Assembly: GCA_913020705.1 (NCBI GenBank)
Contig: CAJWBY010000009.1
Span: 1 to 57,359, forward strand
DNA: 57,359 nucleotides
Direction: 5' to 3'
Source of the DNA: an uncultured Colwellia sp.
GTDB lineage: Bacteria > Pseudomonadota > Gammaproteobacteria > Enterobacterales > Alteromonadaceae
A program made the translations under genes and the position numbers. Shown piece by piece: positions 37,476-48,210 of the stretch. Under the pieces are notes generated by a model that had not been told where the DNA came from, searched no databases, and saw only the letters and a program-made list of their open reading frames with translations. How positions within the stretch are numbered: position 1 is the stretch's first letter; every line of letters starts with the position of its first letter.

Positions 37476-40175
37476 ATGTTTGTAAAGTTAATGACAAAAA
37501 TGTTTGGTAGTCGTAATGACCGATTAATCAAACAAATGAACAAAGAAGTAATGAAAATAAATGCCTTAGAGCCTGTAATGGAAGCTCTTTCTGACGAAGA
37601 ACTAAAAGCAAAAACCGCAGAATTTAAAGAGCGTTTATCTAAAGAAGAATCACTTTCAAGTATATTGCCAGAAGCTTTTGCTGTTGTACGTGAAGCCAGT
37701 AAACGTGTTTTTGGTATGCGCCATTTTGATGTGCAAATGATTGGCGGCATGGTACTAAACGATGGAAAGATTGCTGAAATGCGTACCGGTGAAGGTAAAA
37801 CGCTAACGGCTACATTACCGTCTTATTTACATGGCTTAACAGGTAAAGGTGTGCACGTAATTACAGTAAATGATTACCTTGCAACACGTGATGCCGATTG
37901 GTGTCGTCCTTTATTTGAATTTTTAGATATGACTGTTGGTTGTAATATCGCTGGCTTAGCTTCTGCTGAAAAGCAGGCTGCTTACAATGCTGATATAACC
38001 TACGGGACTAACAATGAATTTGGTTTTGATTACTTGCGCGACAACATGGCTTTTTCGCCAGAAGAACGTACTCAAAAACCATTAAACTTTGCTGTTATAG
38101 ATGAAGTCGATTCAATATTAATTGATGAAGCTAGAACACCATTGATTATTTCTGGTCAAGCTGAAGATAGCTCTGAACTATATCGCCAAATTAACGTGGT
38201 TGTACCGACGTTAATGCTTCAAAGTGAAGAAGATAAAGATCAAGACACAGGTCAATCAAAAGATTTCGTTGAGGGTGATTTCACCATTGACGAAAAATCT
38301 AAGCAAATTTACCTAACAGAACATGGTCAAATACGAATTGAAGAAATCATGAATGAGAAAGGTCTTATTCAAGATGGAGATTCATTATTCTCAGCGACAA
38401 ATATTACCTTGTTACATCATGTTATGGCCGCTTTACGTGCTCATAAGCTTTTTCAAAAAGACGTAGATTATATTGTCAAAGATGATGAAATTGTAATTGT
38501 TGATGAGCATACTGGTCGAACAATGGAAGGTCGTCGTTGGTCAGAAGGTTTACACCAAGCTGTTGAAGCAAAAGAAGGTGCAAATATTCAAAATGAAAAC
38601 CAAACGTTAGCTTCAATTACTTTCCAAAACTTCTTCCGTATTTACGAAAGACTTTCTGGTATGACAGGTACCGCTGATACTGAAGCATTCGAATTTAATC
38701 ATATTTATGGTTTAGAAACTGTCGTCATACCTACGAATCAACCAATGATCCGTAAAGATATGGCTGATTTAATCTATTTAACCACTGAAGAGAAATTTGA
38801 AGCCATTCTTGTTGATATAAAAGATTGTGTTGAGCGCGGACAACCGGTTCTCGTTGGTACTATCAGTATTGAAACTTCAGAGTTTTTATCTGACGTATTA
38901 AAGAAAGCAAAAATTAAGCATAAAGTATTGAATGCTAAATTTCATCAGCAAGAAGCTGAGATTGTTGCTGATGCTGGTAAAGTTGGTGCTGTAACGATTG
39001 CTACGAATATGGCAGGTCGTGGTACGGATATCGTGTTAGGCGGAAACTTTGATGCTATTGTTTCTAAATTAAAAGATCAAAGCGAAGCGAACATTGCTAA
39101 AACCAAAGAAGAATGGATAGTACAGCACAATAAAGTTTTAGAATTAGGTGGCTTACATATAGTTGCAACTGAACGTCATGAGTCTCGTCGTATTGATAAT
39201 CAATTACGTGGTCGTTCAGGTCGTCAAGGTGATGCGGGTTCTACACGCTTTTATTTATCAATGGAAGATGGTTTGATGCGAATTTTCGCGTCAGAACGTA
39301 TTTCAAATATGATGCGTAAATTAGGTATGGAACATGGCGAAGCTATTGAACATCCATGGGTTACACGTAGTATTGAAAATGCACAACGTAAAGTTGAAGG
39401 TCGTAACTTTGATATTCGTAAGCAATTACTTGAGTTCGATGATGTTTCAAATGATCAGCGACAAGTTATATATGAACAACGTAACGAGCTAATGGATGAA
39501 GCTGATATTGAAGAAGTCATCAAAAATATCCGTACTGATGTTGTAACGGGTATTATAAATCAGCATATTCCTCAGCAATCTATGGAAGAAATGTGGGATA
39601 TTACTGGCTTAGAAGAACGTTTTAAAGGTGAGTTAGCTTTAGAATTTCCGATTGCTAAGTGGCTTGCAGAAGACACCAAGTTACACGAAGAAACATTACG
39701 TGAAAAGTTATTAGCTGAAGTTGAAACAAATTACAGTGAGAAAGAAGAGCAAGTGGGTGCTGATGTAATTCGCCAATTTGAAAAAGCTGTTATGTTACAA
39801 AGCCTAGACTCTCATTGGAAAGAGCATTTAGCGGCGATGGATCATTTACGTCAGGGCATACATCTTCGAGGTTATGCACAGAAAAATCCTAAACAGGAAT
39901 TTAAACGTGAATCTTTCGAGTTATTTGGTGAATTATTAGATAGCTTAAAATATGACGTAATCAGCATTTTGAGTAAAGTTCAAATTCGTGCTGAATCTGA
40001 TGTTGAAGCCGTTGAAGAACAACATCGCAAGGCTGAAGACGTTCCAAAAGAGTATACACATGAATCTGCAAGTAGTGCGGGAGCAAAGCCAGCAGTGCCA
40101 AGAGCAGGTCGTAATGAGCCTTGTCCTTGTGGTTCAGGCAAAAAATATAAGCAATGTCATGGTAAATTAACCTAA
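37476..40175 (+). CDS. secA: Preprotein translocase ATPase SecA
   Basis: SecA drives post-translational export through SecYEG. ATG 37476 ([16 protein letters not shown]) gives 899 residues, like E. coli's 901; a GTG at 37437 is open but adds residues absent in relatives. Walker A is MRTGEGKT (102-109), then [36 protein letters not shown], Walker [22 protein letters not shown], and [14 protein letters not shown]. The helical scaffold and wing follow, and the end has the zinc-binding [15 protein letters not shown] that contacts SecB. A terminator follows. No SecM-type arrest leader fits in the 78-nt gap upstream. Confidence 0.98.
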   Translation: MFVKLMTKMFGSRNDRLIKQMNKEVMKINALEPVMEALSDEELKAKTAEFKERLSKEESLSSILPEAFAVVREASKRVFGMRHFDVQMIGGMVLNDGKIAEMRTGEGKTLTATLPSYLHGLTGKGVHVITVNDYLATRDADWCRPLFEFLDMTVGCNIAGLASAEKQAAYNADITYGTNNEFGFDYLRDNMAFSPEERTQKPLNFAVIDEVDSILIDEARTPLIISGQAEDSSELYRQINVVVPTLMLQSEEDKDQDTGQSKDFVEGDFTIDEKSKQIYLTEHGQIRIEEIMNEKGLIQDGDSLFSATNITLLHHVMAALRAHKLFQKDVDYIVKDDEIVIVDEHTGRTMEGRRWSEGLHQAVEAKEGANIQNENQTLASITFQNFFRIYERLSGMTGTADTEAFEFNHIYGLETVVIPTNQPMIRKDMADLIYLTTEEKFEAILVDIKDCVERGQPVLVGTISIETSEFLSDVLKKAKIKHKVLNAKFHQQEAEIVADAGKVGAVTIATNMAGRGTDIVLGGNFDAIVSKLKDQSEANIAKTKEEWIVQHNKVLELGGLHIVATERHESRRIDNQLRGRSGRQGDAGSTRFYLSMEDGLMRIFASERISNMMRKLGMEHGEAIEHPWVTRSIENAQRKVEGRNFDIRKQLLEFDDVSNDQRQVIYEQRNELMDEADIEEVIKNIRTDVVTGIINQHIPQQSMEEMWDITGLEERFKGELALEFPIAKWLAEDTKLHEETLREKLLAEVETNYSEKEEQVGADVIRQFEKAVMLQSLDSHWKEHLAAMDHLRQGIHLRGYAQKNPKQEFKRESFELFGELLDSLKYDVISILSKVQIRAESDVEAVEEQHRKAEDVPKEYTHESASSAGAKPAVPRAGRNEPCPCGSGKKYKQCHGKLT

Positions 40176-40196
40176 TCGTTACTTATCGTTTAATAT

Positions 40197-40226
40197 AAAA
40201 ACGCCAGTTAATCACTGGCGTTTTTT
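40197..40226 (+). terminator. Intrinsic terminator after secA
   Basis: AACGCCAGT and ACTGGCGTT with a TAATC loop form a strong GC-rich stem followed by T residues. Confidence 0.92.
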
Positions 40227-40300
40227 CGTTAAGCAATGATGTTGCAATCTAAAATGAAATTATCAGCATCTATCGCTAATATAAAATTATAGGATAAAAA

Positions 40301-40693
40301 ATGCAAAAAGTAGTTCATGTAGCTGTCGGTGTTATTGTGAGAGAACAACAGTATTTTTTAACAAAACGTCTTGATAGTGCCCACCAAGGTGGTAAATGGG
40401 AATTCCCTGGCGGTAAGGTGGAGAAAGATGAAACAGTCGCTCAAGCTTTACATAGAGAGCTTCAGGAAGAGATTGCCATCGATACGCTATCTTGTTATCC
40501 ACTAATTGAAATTAGCCATGATTACGGAGATAAAAAGGTATTATTAGATGTTTATGTCGTTGATAATTTTCAACAAGAGCCCTTCGCTCAAGAAGGTCAA
40601 CAATCAGGCTGGTTTTCATTAGATGAATTAGTAAACCTCGATTTCCCCAAAGCCAATGCTGCAATTATTGAAAAGTTATTAGCAACAAATTAA
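40301..40693 (+). CDS. mutT: 8-oxo-dGTP diphosphatase MutT
   Basis: MutT hydrolyses 8-oxo-dGTP to stop oxidised guanine from entering DNA. The 130 residues match the E. coli length of 129. The Nudix box is complete: GGKVEKDETVAQALHRELQEE followed by IAI, with the three catalytic glutamates. WEFPGGKVE and FSLDELVNLDFPKAN are typical of MutT. It follows secA, the conserved gammaproteobacterial order, but after a terminator, so it probably has its own promoter. It converges with yacG, with three nucleotides between the two. Confidence 0.96.
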   Translation: MQKVVHVAVGVIVREQQYFLTKRLDSAHQGGKWEFPGGKVEKDETVAQALHRELQEEIAIDTLSCYPLIEISHDYGDKKVLLDVYVVDNFQQEPFAQEGQQSGWFSLDELVNLDFPKANAAIIEKLLATN

Positions 40694-40696
40694 TCG

Positions 40697-40933
40697 CTAT
40701 TCAGGTTCAACAAAAAATTTATTATTTTGTAAAAATTCACCTTCAAGCGCATCAAGCATTTCTTCAGTTAATTCTATATCCCCTTGTAATGGTTGGGTGA
40801 TTTTATGTCCCTCATCTGCCCATTCCCCTATATCAATTAACTGACAGCGTTTACAACAAAAGGGACGAAACTGGCTTTCTGGCTGCCAAATAACTTTTTT
40901 TTGGCATGTGGGGCAAGATACATTAAGGGTCAT
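40697..40933 (-). CDS. yacG: DNA gyrase inhibitor YacG
   Basis: YacG is a small zinc protein that binds GyrB and inhibits gyrase. The 78 residues contain [10 protein letters not shown] and [21 protein letters not shown], the CxxC and CxxxC zinc pairs and the family-typical LIDLGxW segment. The acidic C-terminal part ([14 protein letters not shown]) is somewhat longer than in E. coli (65 residues). It is in the conserved coaE-zapD-yacG group on the minus strand. Confidence 0.95.
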   Translation of the reverse strand: MTLNVSCPTCQKKVIWQPESQFRPFCCKRCQLIDIGEWADEGHKITQPLQGDIELTEEMLDALEGEFLQNNKFFVEPE

Positions 40934-40994
40934 AGCTAGGTCTTGTATAATAAATATTAGTGAGGGGGATTATACGAAATAAATCAGAGGAATA

Positions 40995-41741
40995 CTAACA
41001 GCGCGCTAATTCAAATGAGGTCGCATTATTAGAATATTTACGTCCTTTGCTATCACAAAGAGACATAAAACGAATTGAATAACGAAAACGATTACCACTC
41101 ACTGTAGGATAATAAGGAAGTTTTTGATCCACCTTGATGCGGAGCAGCAATATCCCTTCACCATTATCTTGATAAAAGCCACTTTCAGTCTCAATATGTT
41201 TAAAGTTAACCCGTTGACGAATAAACTTTAACACCAAATCCAACGAACTTTTAATTTGCTCTAGTAATGATAACCAACCTTGTACATTCTTAGCTAATGT
41301 TTCACTATCTTGATGCAGCCAGAATTGTAATTGCGGTAAGTCAAAACTTGAACTACCACCTTGCATAGCAAAACGTTGTTTCAAAGTCGCCAGAAATTTG
41401 TCATTCTTAAGTTGAGCCCAAAGTGGAGTCTTACATTTTAATTGACAGACGAGCTCCACAGTCTGTTGGAGGTTCTCAGCTAAAATACTGTCATCGATTT
41501 CTGGGGCTTGTGACCAAATAACTAAATTTTGTTCTAGTTTTTCAAGATCTTTTATCAAATCACCACGAACATCATTACGTTCTAATGTATCAATAATAGC
41601 AAACAATGCGTTAAAAAAGACTTGATGACTCACCGAAATTTTACGTTGCAAACAATCTTGTGCTTGAGTAAATAAATGCTCAAGTTTAAGGTAGTTACGT
41701 ATCCGTTCGTTAAGCGGATGTTCATATAAAATTTTGGTCAT
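40995..41741 (-). CDS. zapD: Z-ring-associated protein ZapD
   Basis: ZapD is a cytoplasmic protein that crosslinks FtsZ filaments. The start at 41741 (MTKILYEHPLNERIRNYLKLEHLF) gives 248 residues, one more than E. coli; the frame is open further upstream but the extension has no counterpart. Recognisable segments are EHPLNERIR, VSHQVFFNALFAIIDTLERNDVRGDLIKDLEKLEQNL, LPQLQFWLHQ and ENGEGILLLRIKV-like NGEGILLLRIKVD near the end. Its partner is the C-terminal peptide of FtsZ encoded in this window. It lies between coaE and yacG. Confidence 0.95.
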   Translation of the reverse strand: MTKILYEHPLNERIRNYLKLEHLFTQAQDCLQRKISVSHQVFFNALFAIIDTLERNDVRGDLIKDLEKLEQNLVIWSQAPEIDDSILAENLQQTVELVCQLKCKTPLWAQLKNDKFLATLKQRFAMQGGSSSFDLPQLQFWLHQDSETLAKNVQGWLSLLEQIKSSLDLVLKFIRQRVNFKHIETESGFYQDNGEGILLLRIKVDQKLPYYPTVSGNRFRYSIRFMSLCDSKGRKYSNNATSFELARC

Positions 41742-41858
41742 TAACTTATAGTCTTTAACTTCTTTAATGATTAAAGCTTTGTGATTAATTTTATATACTA
41801 ACCACACCCACTTTAAATGGCGAATTTTTTTATCAGAAACATGAAATATTGTACAAAT

Positions 41859-42485
41859 TTACGATTTCGTGGCCAATATTTGGTATTTTTGATCTAATTT
41901 CATTACGCTTTCTTTAATTATGCTCAAATCACTTTTAGTATTATCGATAATATCATCAGCATGTTTCAATCGTTCTTTCCTAGGTATTTGACTCGAAATT
42001 ATTCTTATTATTTCTTCTTTCGAGCTAGGGTCACGCAATACTGATCGCTTTATCTGTTCTTCCTCACAAACATCGATAACTAAAATACGCTCAACTAAGC
42101 TTTGTAAATTATTTTCTATCAATAATGGAGCAACAAGCAAACAATATGGAGATTGGCTTTGTTCAATTTCATTGAGCATTGTCTGTCTTATCAGCGGATG
42201 CAATAAATTGTTAAGCCATAGTTTGTCGATATCATTGCTGAATATTTGACTACGTAATAAGGGGCGGTTTAGCGTTCCGTCAGCTTTAATGAACTGCAAG
42301 CCAAAACGTTGTGATATTTGAACAAGCGCACTACTTTTTGGCTCTACTACTTTTCTTGCTGCAATATCAGCATCTATAATATCTATACCTAGATCTGCAA
42401 AAAAATTAGCGATAGTGGTTTTACCGCTGCCAATACCACCAGTCAAACCGATTACAACTTTATTGGTAATATCCATCATCATCAC
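41859..42485 (-). CDS. coaE: Dephospho-CoA kinase
   Basis: CoaE phosphorylates dephospho-CoA in the last step of coenzyme A synthesis. The 208 residues have the P-loop GLTGGIGSGKTTIANFFADLG, IDADIAARKVVEP, LNRPLLRSQIFS, HPLIRQTM and the lid region around RILVIDVCEEEQIKRSVLRD. Four consecutive ATG codons open the frame (MMMMDITNK), so the true start is uncertain by up to nine nucleotides. One nucleotide separates it from the pilD stop, implying co-transcription with the pilus genes. Confidence 0.96.
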   Translation of the reverse strand: MMMMDITNKVVIGLTGGIGSGKTTIANFFADLGIDIIDADIAARKVVEPKSSALVQISQRFGLQFIKADGTLNRPLLRSQIFSNDIDKLWLNNLLHPLIRQTMLNEIEQSQSPYCLLVAPLLIENNLQSLVERILVIDVCEEEQIKRSVLRDPSSKEEIIRIISSQIPRKERLKHADDIIDNTKSDLSIIKESVMKLDQKYQILATKS

Positions 42486-42486
42486 T

Positions 42487-43368
42487 TTAGATTATTTGAG
42501 CTAAATACCAAGACCATATTAATTCGCCCCATAAAAGCGTTATCCATCCGGCTATTGCGAGGTAGGGACCAAACGGAATTGCTTGTCCTTTCTGGTGGTT
42601 TTTAAAAATCATTAAACTGATACCAATTACAGCACCTACTACTGAAGCCATTAAAATTAGCAATGGCAATAACTGCCAACCTATCCAAGCACCGAATAGC
42701 GCGAATAATTTAAAATCTCCAAAGCCCATTCCTTCCTTACCAGTTGCTAATTTGAATAACCAAAAAATGCTAAATAAGCTGGTATATCCAGCAATAGCAC
42801 CTATAACAGCATCTTCAATAGGAACTAATCCATTTGATAGATTCACGATTAATCCTAACCACAATAATGGCATTACAATTTGATCGGGTAGTAGCATATG
42901 GTCAAAGTCGATCATTGTTAGTGCAACTAATCCCCACGTCAAAATTAACGCGTAAAAAGTAATAATGGTTACGCCAAAGTGCTGAGCAATAACTAAACTT
43001 AATAAAGCGGTAGATAGTTCGACCAAAGGATAACGAGCTGAAATTTTGTTTTTACACTGGCTGCATTTACCTTTTAAAAATAACCAACTAATGACAGGAA
43101 TATTTTCGTAAAACCTTATACTGTGCTGACAATGCGGACAGGTAGAATTCGGTTTAGACAGCGTAATTTGAACTTCTTCTTTTTGTGATGAATGCTTGAG
43201 TTCATCAGCAAGAAATTCTCGACACTCTTGGTACCAACCCTGTTCTAGCATTTTGGGTAACCGATAAATAACGACGTTTAAGAAGCTGCCTATCATTAAT
43301 GATAAAATAAAAATGAAACCGTAAAAAAATAGATCATTACTTTCTAATAAGTAGATAAAGTCAGACAA
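42487..43368 (-). CDS. pilD: Type IV prepilin peptidase / N-methyltransferase PilD
   Basis: PilD cleaves the leader of type IV pilins and type II secretion pseudopilins and methylates the new N-terminal residue. The 293 residues are polytopic: GSFLNVVIYRLP at the N-terminus, two CxxC pairs (CPHC, CSQC) in the cytoplasmic loop, then about seven helices with the catalytic aspartates in TMIDFDHMLLPD and GMGFGDFKLF. All key residues are present. It is transcribed after pilC and before coaE. Its local substrate is PilA. Confidence 0.97.
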   Translation of the reverse strand: MSDFIYLLESNDLFFYGFIFILSLMIGSFLNVVIYRLPKMLEQGWYQECREFLADELKHSSQKEEVQITLSKPNSTCPHCQHSIRFYENIPVISWLFLKGKCSQCKNKISARYPLVELSTALLSLVIAQHFGVTIITFYALILTWGLVALTMIDFDHMLLPDQIVMPLLWLGLIVNLSNGLVPIEDAVIGAIAGYTSLFSIFWLFKLATGKEGMGFGDFKLFALFGAWIGWQLLPLLILMASVVGAVIGISLMIFKNHQKGQAIPFGPYLAIAGWITLLWGELIWSWYLAQII

Positions 43369-43439
43369 GATAAAACCTTTTATTAATATTTATTATAATT
43401 TCGTTATACAAAACTTAAGAATAACGTGGGTTAAAACAA

Positions 43440-44690
43440 TTAAACTATCTTTCCGATCTCGAAAATTGGCAGATACATAGCGATGATCAGCCCACCAATC
43501 ACAACACCTAACACAGCCATTATCATCGGCTCTAACAGGCTGGTTAAAGAATCAACTGCATCATCGACTTGTTGTTCATAAATAGTGGCTACCTTTGCAA
43601 GCATATCATCTACAGCACCTGACTCTTCCCCAATGGCGACCATTTGTATCACCATATCAGGAAAAATATTACAGTTCCGCATCGCTAAATTCATTTGCAT
43701 ACCGGATGATACTTCAGCGCGAATTTCTAAAATAGCGATTCTAAAAACGGCATTACCTGAAGCTCCCGCAGCTGATTCAAGCGCATCAGGCAAAGGAACA
43801 CCTGCGGCGAAGGTCGTGGAAAGCGTTCTGGCAAATCGTGCAACAGCCGCTTTTTCGAGTAACATACCAATAACGGGTATCTTTAATATTTTTCTATCAA
43901 CACTGTCTCTAAACTTTTGGCTATTAAGATGCGCTTTTTTGAACAAGAAACCAGCAGCGAATATTCCTGCTAAACCTAAATACCAATAGCTTTGCATAAA
44001 TTCAGAGATAGCAATAACGAATAACGTGAATGCCGGTAGCTCTGCACCAAAACCAGCAAATATATCCTGGAAAACAGGTACTACAAATATTAATAATATC
44101 GAGGTTACAACGAACGCAATTACAAGTACCGATATAGGATAAGTCATCGCTTTTTTAATCTTAGACTTTAATGCTTCGGCCTTCTCTTGATAAGTAGCAA
44201 TACGATCATAAATCGTTTCAAGCGCACCTGACTGTTCGCCAGAGCTGACCAAATCACAATATAAGTCATCAAAAAACTTCGGATGTTCACGCAAACATTC
44301 GGATAAAGGAATACCAGACTCTAATTTATTACAAATGTCCCCTAACAGCCTTTGCATATTTCCATTATCATGACCTTTACCAATCATTTGAATGGTTTGC
44401 ACTAAGGGAACACCAGCACCTAACATAGTTGCTATTTGTCTTGTTACTATAGCCATATCTGCAGGTATTAATTTTTTATCTTTAGAACCACCAAAAAGGG
44501 GTTTGGCTTTTTTCTTAACTTTCCCGGGCGTAATACCTTGTTTTTGTAACTGAGATTTTACTTCAAGTAAACTTGTAGCGGATAGCTCCCCCTTTATTTT
44601 TTTTCCTTTTCGGTTTACTCCTTGCCATACAAAAATATCAAGAGCTTTAACTTTGGGGACATTTCGCTTTTTATCTCTTAGTTTTGCCAT
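43440..44690 (-). CDS. pilC: Type IV pilus inner-membrane platform protein PilC
   Basis: PilC is the GspF-like platform protein on which PilB and PilT act. The 416 residues show a cytoplasmic N-terminal part with GVNRKGKKIKGELSATSLLEVKSQLQKQGI, then the two GspF repeats, each with GVPLVQTIQMI/GVPLPDALESAA type segments, and three transmembrane helices (for instance TYPISVLVIAFVVTSILLIFVVPVFQDIF and the C-terminal LLEPMIMAVLGVVIGGLIIAMYLPIFEIGKIV). It lies between pilB and pilD in the usual order. Confidence 0.97.
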   Translation of the reverse strand: MAKLRDKKRNVPKVKALDIFVWQGVNRKGKKIKGELSATSLLEVKSQLQKQGITPGKVKKKAKPLFGGSKDKKLIPADMAIVTRQIATMLGAGVPLVQTIQMIGKGHDNGNMQRLLGDICNKLESGIPLSECLREHPKFFDDLYCDLVSSGEQSGALETIYDRIATYQEKAEALKSKIKKAMTYPISVLVIAFVVTSILLIFVVPVFQDIFAGFGAELPAFTLFVIAISEFMQSYWYLGLAGIFAAGFLFKKAHLNSQKFRDSVDRKILKIPVIGMLLEKAAVARFARTLSTTFAAGVPLPDALESAAGASGNAVFRIAILEIRAEVSSGMQMNLAMRNCNIFPDMVIQMVAIGEESGAVDDMLAKVATIYEQQVDDAVDSLTSLLEPMIMAVLGVVIGGLIIAMYLPIFEIGKIV

Positions 44691-44774
44691 TTGATATTTT
44701 ACCTATAAAATAAAATTGCTTATTATTGTTAATATTAGTCAACATATAACAGAATAGAAATACGGTGTTATGTC

Positions 44775-46478
44775 TTAAGCAGACGTTACACGGTTTATTT
44801 CAGCTAAACTGGTTACCCCTTGATGCGCTTTTTCTAAGCCTGATTGTCGTAAATTATTGTAGCCTTCTTTCTGACATTGTTGAGCTATATCCAAAGAGTT
44901 TCCTCCTTCCATAATAATGGAAGACATTTTATCGCTGATTTTAATAACTTCATAAATACCGACACGACCTTTATAACCACCAGTACAATGTTCACAGCCG
45001 ATAGGTTTAAATAATTGAATATCGTTAAGTTGCTCAGGAGTAAAGCCTTGTTTCTCAAGTTCAGGTTTGGGAACAATATCTTCATCTTTACAATGGTTGC
45101 ATAAACGTCTTGCTAATCGTTGTGCAATAATAATGCTCACCGAACTTGCAACGTTATATGAAGGAACGCCCATATTTAATAGTCGGGTTAGCGTTTCTGC
45201 GGCTGAGTTTGTATGCAAAGTGGATAAAACTAAGTGACCTGTTTGCGCGGCTTTAATGGCTATTTCTGCTGTTTCAAGATCTCGAATCTCACCAACCATG
45301 ACAATATCAGGATCTTGACGAAGAAATGATCGTAGTGCATTTGGAAACGTTAACCCCGCTCGAACGTTTATTTGTACTTGGTTGATTCCATCTAAATTTA
45401 TTTCTACGGGGTCTTCTGCCGTAGATATATTTCGCTCTTCGGTATTAAGAATGTTTAACCCAGTGTAAAGTGAAACTGTTTTACCTGAACCTGTAGGGCC
45501 TGTTACGAGTATCATGCCTTGTGGTTGCTCTAAGGCTTCCATGTAAATAGCTTTTTGTGCTGGTTCATATCCTAGCATTTCAATGCCTAACATAGCACTG
45601 GAAGAGTCGAGTATTCGCATTACTATTTTTTCACCCCACATGGTGGGTAAAGTCGACACACGAAAATCAATAGATTTCTTCTTTGATAATGCTAATTTAA
45701 TTCGTCCATCTTGAGGGACTCGTCTTTCTGCTATATCCAGTTTAGACATAACTTTTAAGCGTGCTGCCATTCGGGAAGCAAGTGATATCGGTGGCTTTGC
45801 CATTTCAGTTAAAATGCCATCTACACGGAATCTGATACGGTAAGATTTTTCGTAAGGTTCAAAGTGTAAATCTGAAGCACCTTTTCGAATAGCATCCAGT
45901 AGTATTTTATTGATATACACGACAATTGGCGCATCTTCTTTATCGCCCGTGGCAACATCATCTTCTTGACGTTCTTCTTGAACATCTATACCTGCGAGCT
46001 CTTCGGCATCAATGTCAGAAATATCGAGAGCATCACCTTCTTCTTCAAGGATCTTATCAATATATATTTGTAAATTGTGGTCATTAGTCAACACTAATTC
46101 GGTAGGAAAACCGGTGTTGAACTGAATATCTTCTAATGCATCTAAGTTTGTAGGATCAGACATCGCAACGAATAAAACTTTCCCGCGTAAAAACAAGGGA
46201 AGAGCATTATGCTTGCGGATCAATTTTTCGTTACGGATACCATCGGGGATCATAGCCGTGTCGAAAGAGTTTAAATCAATAAGTGGGTAACCAAAACTTT
46301 GAGATAATATTTTGGCAATATTTTCTGCGTCTAAATTTTTATCTTCAATCAGAAATCGAATAAAAGGCTTTGATTGTTTAAGGAAGTCAGCACTTATGAT
46401 ATCAACCTTATTTTCGGCGACAATATCATGTTTTAAAAGTGTAGATAACACACTTAATTGTCTGTGATGTCCTTTCAT
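44775..46478 (-). CDS. pilB: Type IV pilus assembly ATPase PilB
   Basis: PilB is the hexameric ATPase powering pilus extension. The 567 residues have an N-terminal GspE/MshE-like domain, an acidic linker ([26 protein letters not shown]), and the ATPase core with [10 protein letters not shown], Walker A GPTGSGKT (327-334), the Asp box, Walker [11 protein letters not shown], and the histidine box [22 protein letters not shown] zinc tetracysteine site is formed by CNHC and CEHC near the C-terminus. The GspEII-like N-terminal domain could bind cyclic di-GMP in relatives, of interest given the three diguanylate cyclases here; this is only a possibility. Confidence 0.97.
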   Translation of the reverse strand: MKGHHRQLSVLSTLLKHDIVAENKVDIISADFLKQSKPFIRFLIEDKNLDAENIAKILSQSFGYPLIDLNSFDTAMIPDGIRNEKLIRKHNALPLFLRGKVLFVAMSDPTNLDALEDIQFNTGFPTELVLTNDHNLQIYIDKILEEEGDALDISDIDAEELAGIDVQEERQEDDVATGDKEDAPIVVYINKILLDAIRKGASDLHFEPYEKSYRIRFRVDGILTEMAKPPISLASRMAARLKVMSKLDIAERRVPQDGRIKLALSKKKSIDFRVSTLPTMWGEKIVMRILDSSSAMLGIEMLGYEPAQKAIYMEALEQPQGMILVTGPTGSGKTVSLYTGLNILNTEERNISTAEDPVEINLDGINQVQINVRAGLTFPNALRSFLRQDPDIVMVGEIRDLETAEIAIKAAQTGHLVLSTLHTNSAAETLTRLLNMGVPSYNVASSVSIIIAQRLARRLCNHCKDEDIVPKPELEKQGFTPEQLNDIQLFKPIGCEHCTGGYKGRVGIYEVIKISDKMSSIIMEGGNSLDIAQQCQKEGYNNLRQSGLEKAHQGVTSLAEINRVTSA

Positions 46479-46589
46479 GGCAACCTTTTAGTGGTAGGAG
46501 AGTATTATTTATACATTATTAATATTAGTTATAATTATATGTTAACCCGTTTTAAGTTGAGTAAAAAGAAGTGTTGATAAAATGAGGGC

Positions 46590-46617
46590 AAAAAAAAAGC
46601 CCCAGAGGAGCTTTTTT
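46590..46617 (-). terminator. Intrinsic terminator after pilA
   Basis: Read on the minus strand, AAAAGCTCC and GGGGCTTTT with a TCT loop form a stem (one G-T pair) followed by a long T-run. It isolates the highly expressed pilA from the downstream pilB. Confidence 0.88.
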
Positions 46618-46634
46618 CTCATTATATTATATGA

Positions 46635-47084
46635 TTAACAAACACCGCTAGCGATACATGTACCAGTTTGAGCCCATGTTAATGATGAACCCGAAACTGT
46701 TGGAGTCATAATATAGGTTGAAGGCGTAGTTGCGTCATCATTACCTGTTCCTGTAACAATAGCTGTTGTTCCTGTTATGGCCATGGCAGTAACTTCGCCA
46801 CCTGTAGTTGCATTAGCTGCAGTCATACCAATTTTTGCAAAAGTATCACAGTTAGCTAATGAAAAGTCACCTCTCGTTTGAAAACAAACATCAATAGCGT
46901 CTTTAACTGATTTAGTAGCTAGTGCAACTTCGCTAAATCGAGCTTTTTCTGTATAGGTTTGATAAGCAGGTAATGCAACCGCTGCTAAAATACCAATAAT
47001 CGCTACAACAATCATTAATTCAATAAGGGTAAAACCCTTTGCTTTGTTTAAAGATTTATTTCTTAAAGATTTAACATTTTTCAT
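46635..47084 (-). CDS. pilA: Type IV major pilin PilA
   Basis: The pilin subunit of 149 residues from ATG 47084, which has GGAA ten nucleotides upstream; the frame opens at 47099. The positively charged leader [17 protein letters not shown] ends in Gly, followed by [25 protein letters not shown], the PilD cleavage site with Glu5 and the hydrophobic assembly helix. The globular domain is Thr/Ala-rich, and Cys pairs occur in [13 protein letters not shown] and at the C-terminus (CIASGVC), the latter probably a disulfide loop. It is cleaved by PilD and polymerised by PilB and PilC encoded downstream. Confidence 0.96.
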   Translation of the reverse strand: MKNVKSLRNKSLNKAKGFTLIELMIVVAIIGILAAVALPAYQTYTEKARFSEVALATKSVKDAIDVCFQTRGDFSLANCDTFAKIGMTAANATTGGEVTAMAITGTTAIVTGTGNDDATTPSTYIMTPTVSGSSLTWAQTGTCIASGVC

Positions 47085-47243
47085 AATATCTATTTCCATA
47101 CATAATTACGGGGGCTGAATTCATCTTGCGACAAAAATTAGTAAATGTAAAATTTTGTGACACTTTTTTTGTGTTTTTTTTGATTTTAGTTAAAAAGTGG
47201 TTAATAACTAACAACTTTTTAACCGATTTTCGCATGTATTTGG

Positions 47244-48131
47244 CTAAACGAATCTCATTGATAAATCGATTGCGTTAACATGTTTAGTTAATGCGCCGAC
47301 AGAAATAAAATCTACACCTGCTTTTGCGTAACTTCTCAGTGTTTCTATGGTCATATTACCAGAGACTTCTAATTTCGTTTTTCCTTGAGATATTTCAGCG
47401 GTTGCTTTAACGGCTTTTTCAATCATTTCATGGTTGAAATTATCAAGCATGATAATATCACTGCCAGCATGAAGCGCTTGATTGAGTTCATCTAAACTCT
47501 CAACCTCAACCTCAACGGTTTTATGTGGGTGATTTTTTCGAGCAGTCTCAATTGACTTTTCAATGCCACCACAAGCGGCGATGTGATTTTCTTTAATTAA
47601 AAAAGCATCGAACAGGCCAATACGATGATTAACGCCACCTCCACATTTTACAGCGTATTTTTGGGCACTGCGTAAACCCGGAATTGTTTTGCGGGTATCC
47701 AATAATTTCGTGTTAGTTTTAGACAATTCTTTTACGTAAGTACTGGTAAGGGTTGCAGTACCAGAGAGTGATTGTAAAAAATTTAAAGCAGTGCGTTCAC
47801 CTGTTAGAAGAATTCGTGCATTCCCAGACAATTCAAATAACGTGCTATTTGCTTTAACACTTTCGCCGTCGTTAACAAACCAAGTGATGTTAGTTTGCGT
47901 TTTATATATAGCATCGAGCTGCGTAAACACCTCATTCACCCAAGCAACTCCACAGATAATACAATCTTCACGGGTAATAATATTAGCAACCGCTATGTTT
48001 TCGGCGGGAATTAATTCAGCGGTAATATCTTGACTATTTTTTAAGGATTCAGCGTTATCAACGCCTAAATCTTCACATAATGCCCAAGTTACTGTTTTTT
48101 TAATATCGTGTTGTAATTGCACAGAAAGCAT
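47244..48131 (-). CDS. nadC: Quinolinate phosphoribosyltransferase (nicotinate-nucleotide pyrophosphorylase)
   Basis: NadC converts quinolinate and PRPP into nicotinate mononucleotide in NAD synthesis. The 295 residues carry ALCEDLG, DITAELIPAE, GERTALNFLQSLSGTATLT, the substrate loop TRKTIPGLRSAQKYAVKCGGGVNHRIGLFDAFLIKENHIAACGG, EVEVESLDELNQAL, IMLDNF, LEVSGNMT and FISVGALTKHVNAIDLSMRF. All arginines and lysines of the phosphate sites appear present. The nadC-pilA neighbourhood next to ampD is conserved in gammaproteobacteria. Confidence 0.97.
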   Translation of the reverse strand: MLSVQLQHDIKKTVTWALCEDLGVDNAESLKNSQDITAELIPAENIAVANIITREDCIICGVAWVNEVFTQLDAIYKTQTNITWFVNDGESVKANSTLFELSGNARILLTGERTALNFLQSLSGTATLTSTYVKELSKTNTKLLDTRKTIPGLRSAQKYAVKCGGGVNHRIGLFDAFLIKENHIAACGGIEKSIETARKNHPHKTVEVEVESLDELNQALHAGSDIIMLDNFNHEMIEKAVKATAEISQGKTKLEVSGNMTIETLRSYAKAGVDFISVGALTKHVNAIDLSMRFV

Positions 48132-48210
48132 TGAATTTTGTTCTCTTTTTTGTAAATAATGGATAATGTTTTAGTTAACCGTTAAACGCATATAAATCAA
48201 AGTTGGTAGG

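Noticed and set aside
47100..47243. Possible sigma-54 promoter upstream of pilA
   Set aside because: A TGTCAC resembling the -24 element is present on the minus strand, but the required GC at the -12 position is absent at the correct distance.
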